From contig JAVHJL010000011.1 of NCBI GenBank assembly GCA_036971715.1, forward strand, positions 992,001 to 1,056,000: a stretch of 64,000 bases of DNA, in the 5' to 3' direction. Shown here in pieces: positions 11,081 through 22,208 of this stretch (position 1 is its first letter; each line of letters begins with the position of its first letter). Both the position numbers and the translations under genes were made by a program. The stretch comes from Arthrobotrys musiformis. Taxonomy: Eukaryota > Ascomycota > Orbiliomycetes > Orbiliales > Orbiliaceae. Below the pieces are notes generated by a model, which saw nothing but the letters and a program-made list of their open reading frames with translations, was not told the DNA's origin and searched no databases.

Positions 11081-13173
11081 ATGCGGGGTTATGCCCAACT
11101 CTCACGTTTCGCCGCAGATGGCTCGTACAAACCAGCGATACCCGAACCCTCTATAATACGCGAACACCCCGATTCCAAAGTTCTCACGCGCCGGATTCAC
11201 CACCAGAACATCTTCTGGAAAGAAATAAGTTGGCGGTTCATAAGCGCCCTCGTCTTCAGCGCATTTATCATAGTCACCCTCTACAAATTCTCAACATTGG
11301 GTAACCTCAGCCTCTGGCAGAAGCGAGGCTTCCACGTAGTAATAATCCTATTATCATCATTTGTGAGCTTGTTACTAGGCTCGTTACTGGGATTTTTGGG
11401 ATGTATGATACGCTGGCCATTGTTGGCCAGGCAGGAAAACAACCCGCTAGATGTAAGTCCCCTATGATGTAGCAAAAAAGTGTTTTAAATTACTGAATCT
11501 ATGTTAAAAGGTTGATATGATACTGGGAATACATAACCCCACCGGGGCGCTGAGGTTAATCTGGCACCACACCGCAAACGGCAAGTGGACATTTACAACC
11601 CTAGCGGTGACGGTATTCTTATTTCTAAATATCTCCGCGCGGTTAAGTGTCGCGGCGTTCGGTTTGACATTCGATCTGAACGAAGTACCCAGTATAGAAT
11701 ATCAGATCAAGGTCGCCGACTGGAGCACACGTGATTGGTTCGATCTATCCAAAGACTCTCTCACGGGAGCCTTTGATGACAATGTAGTCGTAGAACCTAC
11801 CTTGAGTAAGTAAGTCTATCATTTGTAAGGAGTCTCCAGCTGATTGATGCGAAAAGGTCGGATGAATAGTTATGCAACATTTGGACTATTAACAGCTCCC
11901 ACGAACTTCGACCAGAAGAGTCCATCGAGCTACAATACGACAAACCTGGGTGGGCAGGGCTTGGATCGAAAGGTTGAGGGAAATGAAATTACGTATTCGT
12001 ACTTCTTAAAAGAATATCACGACCGCGAGACAACCTTGTCAAAAGATAAAGTTATCCATAGTTCAGCAAGGTGTGTCGGAAGGAGGCTATTCGACTATAA
12101 TGTCTATGAGAATGGGACCATTGTCGGTAACATCGGTGAGCAATTTCGTATCCTCGAGTAATATAATAAGGACTAGCGGCTAATCCAAGATATCACTGCT
12201 TAGAAACCCGCGATGGCGGCAGTGAATATTATATTCGCTTTCTGTATGACCTTCTTCACCAATTCGTTGACAATGAGTACGAATATCTGTGGGCAGCACC
12301 ACTAGATCTTGCCAAACTATCGGACCCGTCAGCATGCGCCATAACATGTGAGTGCATCCTTCACCAGTCCTCTGCGCTTTAGAACTGATAGAATTCCCGC
12401 TTCAAGATCTCTACAAACAAAATAACTGGGCAAACAAGACCGATGGCGCCACTTATTTCGAATGCACAACATGCCTAACAAGCCGAAACAACGAGCGCGG
12501 CATCGGAGCAGACGTCTTACACGGTCTACCCCCCGGAAACACCTCCTACCTCGCCAACCTTCTCCTCGCCCTCGGTCCCTCTGAGCATTATTACCAGACA
12601 GATTCCCCCGATTCTCTCCTCATCCGACGCTACCCTAGCATAAACAGAATCGAACAATTCGTAAACGCCCTCGAATACGAAATTCCCGTTGATCAACCCC
12701 GCGCCGATGTCCCAGTATACTCCGAGCTACACTCCGCAAATATCGCAGCACGCCTCCCCATTCTCGCCATCATGGGTGCCGAAATGATACTTCCAAAGGT
12801 GACGCGAGATGGAGGTCCATCAGAACGGCCATTCGTCGACGTAATTCTAACAGTACGGTGGTCCAGCGTGATTGCCGTACTTCTGGCTATTATAGTAGGA
12901 CAGCTATTGATAATTATAATCGTAATACTTTATTGCAGAAAGGTTCTAGTTCGCGATAATAATAGCTATCTTTCACTCGCGAGGCTGATGAAAAGTGCGA
13001 TGGAGAAGGTCGACGGGAGGAGTACGGATACAGGTGTGGAACTTGCAGAGTACTTGGAGACGAAAAATGTGAGGATGAGATATGGGACAAGGAATACGGA
13101 TAAGGCTGGGGTTTACGAGGTGGATCTTTGGAATGACGTTAAGAATTCTTTCCCGGATGGCAAATACGGATAG
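11081..13173 (+). CDS. Uncharacterised four-TM membrane protein, 618 aa
   Basis: Five exons (11081-11452, 11511-11805, 11857-12135, 12204-12347, 12407-13173) sum to 619 codons with every junction in phase. Three hydrophobic segments lie near the N terminus (starting about residues 48, 80 and 152) and a strong one near the C terminus (SVIAVLLAIIVGQLLIIIIV). A hydrophilic loop of roughly 340 residues sits between the third and fourth, with possible N-glycosylation sites and paired cysteines (FECTTCLTS), so it is probably exposed outside the cell or in the lumen. The layout resembles fungal plasma-membrane proteins of unknown function. I do not recognise a catalytic motif or family. Confidence 0.85.
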
Positions 13174-13897
13174 CCCACCAGTCCAGTCATTATTCCCAAA
13201 TTCTTTCCCATTATTTTAGAGTCCCTGATTGTATATATACCTAGGTAGTTACAAAATGCAAATGTCGACTGTAAGTCCAAGTGAACCTTCTTGGTACCGA
13301 TGAAGGGTCCAGAGCTCATCGAGATATTAGATAAAATATTAATGAAAACTTTTTACCAGAGTAAATTGTAAGTATCGAACATAACCCGGCATTAGCGACC
13401 TGAGAGAATGGCTGTCCCAGTCGACGATGTTTTTCGAGAAAAGAATTCAACGCTAATGCGTTGTAATTGTGGGATTATGGGGGGGTCTTAAAGGAGGAGA
13501 GTGACTTCTGTAATTAAACAGCCTCCCTCTCAAACAATCTCTAGCAATTAATTCTTTCGGGTTTAAGCTTGATACCAAGTTGATTCGGTGATAAAGGCTG
13601 CGCTGCCAACTCTTGCTCTGATATAAGCTAAGATATAGCCAGCAATCCTCACGCCTGCTATATTGGGATTATTGAACTAGCTCTTATCATGTAAAAGACT
13701 ATCCTTGCAAGCTTGGGGGCAGCGCCGAGACCTTCGCCAACTTCTACAGCGGAGAAACATTTCACCCGAACCAATGATTTACACAGTAGGGTGACTAAAG
13801 CTATAAAGGTCAAGACATTGAGATAACAGCCCCTCTAACCCATCGTCGGTCTCTAACCATCTGCACCTGCGAACCTACAGGGTAAAAACATTGAAAC
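13174..13897. other. Intergenic, 5' flank of metal ATPase
   Basis: Non-coding between two genes on the same strand. I could not assign a metal-response element or TATA box with confidence. Confidence 0.5.
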
Positions 13898-16800
13898 ATG
13901 AGTGACCAAAAACAAGAAAGCCCAAAGGGCTCACGAGAAGACAACAGCAACAATGCACCCCCCATCGGGTGTTGCGTCGATTGCGGCTGCGGCCGAAGCG
14001 CATGCGACGGTAAGTCTCGATTCTTCGTAGTTTTGCAATATTTCGAATCAAATCGGCTCGAGAGAAGCAACTATTACTTCAAGGCAGCGAACGCGAACTA
14101 ACCATAAAACTAGAGAACTGCGTCCGCACGCTCGCTCTCCTGAAATGTCGCGCCACTTGCGACGAGCCTAAGCAGCAGCAAACCGCGCCTGCTAAAAAAC
14201 CTGCCAACGTTGCGGACAAATGCTGCGCGACAGCTCGAACCAATGTTGACGCGTGTGGAAATAAGACACTCGAGGTAAATCACCTGGAGGAGCGATCTGT
14301 CCGCACCGATATCCAATCGGGTGGTGCTGATGCTGTCATTCGGAAGAACGCCTGCACTGACCAACCTGGAATACCGACGGGCTCTGGCATCAAGAAAAAG
14401 GGCGGGTGTTGTGCAAAAAAGGCTCCGGAGGGTGGCTGCGGCTCTGAAATTTCAGAATCATGCTGCCCTAGCAAGCAGGGCACTGGAAACGCCGAAGGGG
14501 ACGTTAGCACCGCTCGGGCAGAGGAAGCACAGTGTGCCAAAAAACGGGATGGAGGCTCTACCTCTCAACAAGACGGCTGCTGTTCCAAAAAAGGAGATTC
14601 GTCAGCGGGGAAGCAAGACGGCTGCTGTCCCGGTAAAGCAGATCCCCCGGCAAAGAAGGAAGGCGGCTGCTGTTCCGGAAAAGTAGGTTCCTCAGCGGGG
14701 AAGAAAGGTAGCTGCTGTTCCGGAAAAGTAGATTCCTCAGCAGGAAAGCAAGGCGGCTGCTGTTCCGGCAGAGCAGATTTTCCAGCAAAGAAGCAAGACG
14801 ACTGCTGTTCCGGAAAAGTAGATTCTTCAGCAAAGAAGCAAGGCGGCTGCTGTTCCAAAAAAGAAGATTCCTCGGCGGGGAAGAAAGATAGCTGCTGTCC
14901 CGGAAAAGTAGATTCTTCAGCAAAGAAGCAAGACAGCTGCTGCCCCGGCAAAGCAGATTCCCCAGCAAAGAAGCAAGATGACTGCTGTTCCGGAAAAGTA
15001 GATTCTCCAGCAAAGAAGCAAGACGGCTGCTGTTCCAAAAAAGAAGATTCCTCGGCGGGGAAGCAAGACAATCATGGTACCAAGCAAAAGCCTGGCTGCT
15101 GCACCACCAATAAATCAAAGAGCACCACGCCATCGATTCCCGAGCCGGAAAGCCAAAGCACGATGAAAGAAGCATGCACGGACCACCTCCAACAGGCAAT
15201 GAATGAATATCTCAGTTTAATCCAAAAAGGAATCTGCATCTGCTGCAGTATTCTAGATCGCCTGGATACCTGCTGCGGACGGCCCGTTCCGAACAAACAG
15301 GTCTCGGAGGGCACATCCACCACTATTGAAGAGTCTAGTCCACCTGCAGTTGCCCAACAGCCTTCCGATCGTCGTACTGCCCGAGAGTGCGAGAAATCCT
15401 GCTGTGGGAAACCAGCCACCGATCTAGGAAATATCAACAACGCCAAAGCGCTGTCTGGTTGCCCTTCGGACGACCTAGAAATTTCACCAGTCCTCGAGAG
15501 CAAGGGTTCAAATTCTGCTATTCGAACTGGCGAAACCGACATTGAAAACGCCGCCGCCCGTCAACGTATCCTTCTTAGTGTCGCAGGAATGACATGCACG
15601 GGCTGCAGCCGAAAGGTCACAAACGTTCTCAACGGCGTCAACGGCGTGTCATCCATCAACGTTACTTTTGTAACCGGTGTGGCAGAATTTGACCTCGATT
15701 TGGCCGTCTCGAACCTGCAGCAGGTAATCCCACGGATTGAAAAGGAAACCGGGTTCAAATTTTCACAAATAGTGAGCAATCATCAAACCCTGGACCTGCA
15801 AGTCGACCCGGCGGTTGCAAAAACCGTATTCGAGCAGCTGAGAAGCGCTGCAGTTGAGTCCGTCGAGCGGGTTGGCAAATCTACTTACCGCGTCAACTAC
15901 GATCCTGCAGTCATTGGTGCCAGGACACTACTATCTTCAATTAAGGGCGCAAGTCTAGCTCCACCCGGAAACGATGCAAACCTGGTCAACGGCAGGCGAA
16001 GGCTTATCCGTACAGCCTGGATCACTGGAGTCGCTATGGCGCTGACGATCCCAATTCTTGCCTTGAACTGGTCGAATAATCCAGTGCCATATTCCAAACG
16101 ATCGATCGTGTCTCTGGTACTCGCAACCTTCGTTCAAGCTCTCGCAATTCCCGAGTTTTACGCCGGTGCCATCACATCGCTCGTTTACAGCCGAGTCATC
16201 GAAATGGATATGCTCGTAGTCATCAGCATCACCGCCGCCTACGCCTACTCAGTCGTAGCCTTCGCACTAACCCACGCCGGTTACGTTTTAGAAACCGGTG
16301 AATTTTTCGAAACGAGTTCTCTCCTCATCGCTCTCGTTCTCCTCGGCAGGCTCATAGCCGCGATCGCTAAAGTCAGGGCAATCTCCGCCGTTTCCTTGCG
16401 CTCGCTCCAGGCGGAGAAAGCATTGCTCGTCGTACCTTCTTCGGGCACGGTTGAAATCGACGCGCGCTTGCTACAACTTGGAGATTCTTTCGTTGTACCC
16501 GCCCACAGCCGCATCGTGACCGATGGCCTGGTAATCGATGGGAAAAGCTCTATCGATGAGTCCATGATCACAGGTGAAAACGTGCCTGTGCCTAAAGCTA
16601 TAGGAGATGAGGTTATCGCCGGAACAATCAACTGTTCCAGCCCTCTAACCATCAGCATGACCCGTCTTCCCGGAAAAAACAGCATCACCGATATAGCGAA
16701 CTTGGTCGAGAACGCCTTGGCAGCAAAACCTCGCATCCAAGATCTGGCCGATACGGTGGCCGGTTACTTCATCCCAGTTGTAATCTGTATCGCACTCACC

Positions 16801-17958
16801 GTTTTCGGTATTTGGATGGCAGTAGCCCTAAAGGTCCGTGGAGAGAACGGAGGTGGTGCCGTCGGCGTGGCGATTACCTACTCTATCGCCGTTTTAGCAG
16901 TTTCCTGCCCTTGCGCTTTGGGACTTGCTGTTCCAATGGTTCTCGTCATTGCAGGTGGAGTAGCCGCTCGCTCTGGAGTTATCATCAAACAGGCCGATGT
17001 CATTGAGAGAGGACATAAAGTTACCGACGTCGTTTTCGACAAGACCGGCACAATCACCAAGGGTGACCTTACCGTTGTCCACGAGCAGTTATTCCCCCAT
17101 CTTGACGCTTCGGATGTCCTTTCAATTGCAAAACCATTGACCAAGGAAAACCAGCACCCCGTGTCCATGGCCGTCGCCACCCATCTGCAGCAACATTCTA
17201 TCGTGTTCGCAAAACTAGAGAACGTGGAATCGATCCCCGGAGCCGGTATCCAATGCGAATGGCAAGGATCGATTATCAAAGCCGGGAATCCTTACTGGCT
17301 GAATATAGAAGACCACCCAGAAGTTTCCACACTCATCGAACAAGGAATGTCACTTTTCTGTATCACATCCGACTCCATCCTCGTAGCCGCCTTCGGCCTA
17401 AAAGCCAATATCCGAGAAGAAGCCAAGCAGGTAATCGCAGACCTTCAACGCCGCCAAATCAAATGTCACATCCTCAGCGGTGACGGACCCAGAGTTGTCG
17501 AAGATGTTGCCACCGCAGTCGGTATCCCCCTCACAAACACCGCATCAAGACATTCACCAGCCCAAAAGCAACATTACATCAAAGAACTCATGTCATCAGG
17601 CCGCACGGTACTCTTTTGCGGGGACGGAACCAACGATGCCGTCGCAGTAGCTCAGGCGAACGTGGGTGTCCAAATCGGAACTACATCAGATATCACGAGG
17701 GCCACCGCAGACGTCGTCTTGTTGGGCGGGTTGGACGGTATCCTCATCTTGCTCGATATCTCCAAAAGATCGTCTCGCCGTATCATTTTCAACTTCGCTT
17801 GGTCTGCAATATACAATGTGTTCGCAATCTTGCTAGCTGCGGGGGCGTTTGTTAAAGCGCGGATCCCACCAGCGTATGCAGGTTTGGGCGAGGTCGTCAG
17901 CGTGGTTCCGGTCATTGTCGCGGCACTTACTCTATCGATGACCAAGCGAACAAATTAG
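13898..17958 (+). CDS. P1B-type heavy-metal-exporting ATPase (Cu/Cd, PCA1/CrpA-like) with Cys-Cys repeat N terminus
   Basis: P1B ATPases pump Cu, Cd or related ions out of the cytosol using ATP. Exons 13898-14009 and 14114-17958 join in phase to 1318 aa. No stop or ATG occurs in frame between 14116 and 15163, so an ATG at 15163 is internal (residue 388), not the true start. The N terminus is Cys-rich (GCCVDCGCG), then eleven 15-residue units each with a CC pair, more CC pairs, and an HMA metal-binding domain with MTCTGC (C532, C535). The catalytic part has the actuator motif TGEN, the transmembrane CPC (C969-C971), phosphorylated D1013 in DKTGT, an HP motif and GDGTNDA. CC-rich N termini are known from fungal PCA1- and CrpA-type exporters. 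Cu versus Cd specificity is not decided. Confidence 0.93.
14572..15066 (+). repeat. Eleven 45-base units encoding Cys-Cys metal-ligand repeats
   Basis: Codons for CC recur every exactly 45 bases from 14572 to 15066. The unit reads roughly D-G-C-C-S-G-K-V-D-S-S-A-K-K-Q with variation, for example SKKED or PGKAD after CC. The reading frame is kept throughout. A related final CC lies at about 15097. Confidence 0.95.
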
Positions 17959-20900
17959 CGGGTAAGGGAATGGCTGACTTATCAGTTAGGTCAAGGTGGC
18001 CGATTATATATGTTTCATCCTATTCGAATATTCTTGCAATCCGAGCTAATGCCAAATCGCCAAGCAGTAAAACCCGCCAGATTGTGAACATATTCTTTCT
18101 CAACAACTTGATGGATATTCATTTATTTTCAGATCTCCTCTATTGTTTTCTCCAGATATGTCATAGTAGCCACCGTTCATAGCCCTATCTAAGACTGACA
18201 AGACTCCTACACAACAGCAATGTATTGACTTCTATAGCATGACAATTACACCCAGTGTATCAACCAGCCCCAAAGGCCCCCAATTGGCCAAAAGCCTCGA
18301 GCGCCGTTTCCGTAGCACAACCCATGTTGTCTGTTGTATTTCGAACGCCTGGGATAATGCTCATGTCGTCTCGCAGATCAACTCGAGGTACCTAGATCTA
18401 GATAACGACACGTAACCAACTAGTGCACGCTTAGACCCGAGGATGCGCTGCGTTATATACCGATATATATTTCAACTTCAAGTACCCAGCTAAGCTAAAA
18501 AATACAGGAATGCCATCTACATTAATTACAAGCTTCCCATCTATAATTGTGATCAATCCACACTATATATTCCAACCCCCAAGCATTAGGATCAGACGAT
18601 GGAATCCGTGGTGGCGCCCTGGCCGATACCTCTAAAGGCCAAGCCTGTCACTCTCTCCGGATACAGTTGATTCTTTTGATCACCGAAAAGGATCTGATAG
18701 AGACCGGAACACCATCTGCCTTCAGCTGTGCCTGAATAGGAGTCGAACCTATGACATTACCCTCATACCATACGGCAGGATACACGATATGACGATGGAT
18801 CAGGCGGGGGCCCGGACGATGAATCGGGCGGTGAGCCATGCGGGGACCCAGACGATGAACCTGGCAAGCCAGACGAGCGCCAGAATCCAATCTTCCAGAC
18901 TCATGAGTCCCACCCTAGATTCCCCCCTGCATATTTCCTGAGCACTTTGAAACTCGTAAACATACAATTCAGTCTTCCACACCCATAGAAACCCGCTGCC
19001 CATTGTTTCGGCACGATTCTGCCCTAGTATTAACCCGTGACATCATTATTTGGTTTTCATCGATCGAGGCATTCCCTAAATCCCCGCATCAAAAGGCATC
19101 TGTATTCCGCCGTTCGTCCCCCACAACCAATAATCGACGTCGGTTTATATAAACTCTTCAACAAACCTTATAGAGGACGCGGTATATATATCTGTCGAAG
19201 GTCTCGAGGGCGCCGACAGCTATCTTGCTCAGAAGCAAAGCCCACAAAACGCCTTCCTTCCACGTAATCTCCCCTTGCGGACCGCGTCGAGCCGTGGTAG
19301 AGTTAATGGTAACGGAAATGGTGACAATGACGGCAATGTGACTCCCACATGTTACGCATGGTACCAACTTTTTCATGGGTGATGTTGTCGCGATAAAATC
19401 AACGTATGAGTACACCCAAAGTACCCCAATCCCAGACGTATATATAAACGCCCCAGCTGCATTGATTTATAGAAGTCGTACTATATCATAAATCACCTCA
19501 TTAGCCAAAGCCATCCTCAACATATCTCCAACCTCACAAACCATTAAAGGAGAAGAGAATAACAAACCTCGACTTCCAACCATCCCAGACCTCAAAGGCA
19601 GGCTCCTTCAAGCCAAGGGTCTACAGTCTTCATGCTTTCGGATTCGGCGGACTCCATACCAATGGTTCCGAGTAAAGGGCCTTGTTTCCAAATACACTTT
19701 GGACATCCGTGAATAGCTTGAGCAACCTCGTCACCCAGGCCCCGCGGGAGCTCATTTAGGTAGTAGCGGAAACAGCAGCCGAGGCAGCGAGATACTTCTG
19801 CTGCTACTGCCAGCTCTACTTATGATCAGGCAGAGCTAACGGAACTAATATTCCGGCTGGACCCAACGATATCCCAGCCGTTCTTCAGACCAACCAAGGC
19901 GTGACCCAGCCCCATAGACCGCTGAGGACCACCATAAACACGCAATAGCGTAGAAGAACGAAACCAAAGGCTTTGGAAGCAACCACAAGAGTAGGAGCAG
20001 CAGGAACAGAACCATGGCGCGGAACCAGAACCGGAGCCGTCCAGCTCGTGGCAGCCTCGTATTCAGATTCCCATATAATGGCGACAAATCCAGACCTATT
20101 CCCGCAGGCCAGCACCATAACTAGGGACAAAGCAGCCCCGACTACAAAAACCAAAGTCAGCACGCCTCAACCTCTCATAATCCAAACAAAACATACCTCG
20201 GCAAAATCTCCGAAAAGCCACAAAAGAGACATCAAAGGTAAGTGTCGGGACCCAGAGCCAGCATGAAAGATGCTGTTAAAATCCCGTAGGCTACCCAACT
20301 GCCACGTTACTCTGATAGACCAAACCCCGGTTATAGTCAGGAAGTGGTATATCAGCCCGACGGGGGGTAGCCGCCGTGGTTTTCCCCTTCACCAAGCAGT
20401 AGACACAATGGGTTTTGTGTTCGGTGGCCCAAATATGTGCTTTCCACATGTGGTTTTTCGTGGGAATGTATATTCCTTCCGGGATGGTGGTAGATTAGAT
20501 TGAATTCCTTAGCAAAACCGGTGAGTAATATGTCTCTGCCTGTTGCTCTCTTTCTTGCGTGGGAAATGAATTGTGCTTTAGATCTGTTGGATAATTTGGC
20601 TAGGTATTCGTTTGTCTCCTGCGCAGCACCACCCTCTGGGTATTCGTTTATATTGGAAGAACATTGAATCTGGGGTAGTCGATGTAAATAATGTTCAGTG
20701 TTGTTAGGAGGAAACAAAGGTCGAGGGTTGAGAGGAAGTTCGTTGTCTCGTACCCAGCCCACCCGGGGAATTCTTAAGATTGAGAATGTATGGATGGTAG
20801 GTGGATGATGGATGGAGGATGTGGAGTGGGCTAACGATGCGGAAGATGGAAGAAGAAAGGTAGGGAAAGAAATATGAAAGAAGATAAAAATAGAAGGAGG

Positions 20901-22208
20901 CCGAAGAAGCAAGATGGAGGAAGAAGGATGGAGAAAGAATGCAGGAGAAGGAGCAGGAAGAAGAGCTTTGCAGGGAGAGTTCCCTATTTATATTTATAAA
21001 TTTATATCCGCAATTCCAATAGATCAACAAATCCTTCCTGGTGATTTCCAAATTATTTATTAAAAACCAAACAGGAACCCGGTATATATCCTGGAATTCC
21101 CTTTAAATTTACTTACCAGAAGATCTGATTATCACATACGATTGATGATCTGTACTTCGGCCAGCTCTGGTATACGAGACAAGATCTGTAGGCTTTTACC
21201 TAAGTACTTAAGTACTTAGGTACCCACATACAAACAAATCCAAGATGGCCTATAAACAACAATCTAGTCTCGAGACTGCCGGATAACTAGGCCCTATATA
21301 CCACCATCATAGCTAAAATCACAACATAAAGTGCGTGTATTCAACCATCACCCATCGTACCAAAAAGTAGCTAGGGCGGGTAATCACCAAGCTACTAAGT
21401 ACTTATCAATAATAAAACATATAATATATACTCCACCTCATACCCCCATTGTATATACACAACCAAACACAAATCTTCAAATCCAAACACAACTAAATAA
21501 ACCCCGCAGAAGAAAAAAAGAGTACCAAGAGACTCTCACGACCCCATCTACAAAAAATAAACGACAGTATCATGTAATATAACAAACGAAACCCTCCAAG
21601 CCCTGAACGAGTGTACTACCCATACCCAAATTCCAAAAGAGAGGCAGAGAAAACTATACATAAATCCCAAATTTACGAGGCAGAGGGAGAGGAAGTAATG
21701 AGTAAAGGAGGTGTATTTTAAGTGAAGACGTTAAGAGTTAAGAACAAATGAAAGGCAAAAGGAAACCGCAAGGTAAAGAACCCGCACACATAAGCAAAGG
21801 CAGCCCCATCCGTAACAAAGGGAAAGAAAAGCTCACAAAGGGAAAACTAGCTCACAAAAAAAAACATAGGGAAAAAAAAAAAGTGACCACTATAGATACA
21901 AAAGAATGCTCCAGATATGGCTCTGAGGAATTAGAAAAAAGTAGTTTTTATCCCCACCCTTCGCCCCCTCCGGCTTCAATGATGGTAGGGTGGAAGGTGT
22001 GTTAGTTAGAAGGGGAAAGCAGTAGGCTAGGCTAGGCTATAAAAAAGTATAAAAAAACAAGAGAGCAGCGAAGCATAATATAAAGTTCCGTAAAATCAGA
22101 AGGCACGAAAAGAAAGGGGGACAAAGGGAAGAGCCCTGCACGCCAGGTGTTGAATCGAGATGAGTTACCTATCCGTGTCTCGTACCTAGACCACCGTGGT
22201 GTCTCATC
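17959..22208. other. 4.2-kb region without a supported gene
   Basis: Small ORFs on both strands look like chance or low-complexity translations. Items noted: a tRNA T-arm-like sequence around 18730-18752 (minus strand); degenerate direct repeats of a GACGATGRATC-like unit at 18791-18870; one copy of a dispersed repeat at 21154; clustered TAAGTACTTA-type palindromes at about 21198-21225; A-rich sequence from 21480 to 22080 that is probably 3' flank of the next gene. Confidence 0.55.
21154..21183. repeat. Dispersed repeat, 30-base identical copy 1
   Basis: These 30 bases are identical, same orientation, to 58348-58377. The core is CTGGTATACGAGACAAG. Confidence 0.9.

Noticed and set aside
14558..15199. 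Long minus-strand ORF opposite the ATPase repeat array
   Set aside because: It is the antisense shadow of the Cys-Cys repeats; its own regular repeat follows from the 45-base unit.
20352..20912. 186-residue minus-strand ORF
   Set aside because: Low-complexity Ser/His/Pro-rich translation of a GA-rich stretch, no domain, overlapping frames equally open.
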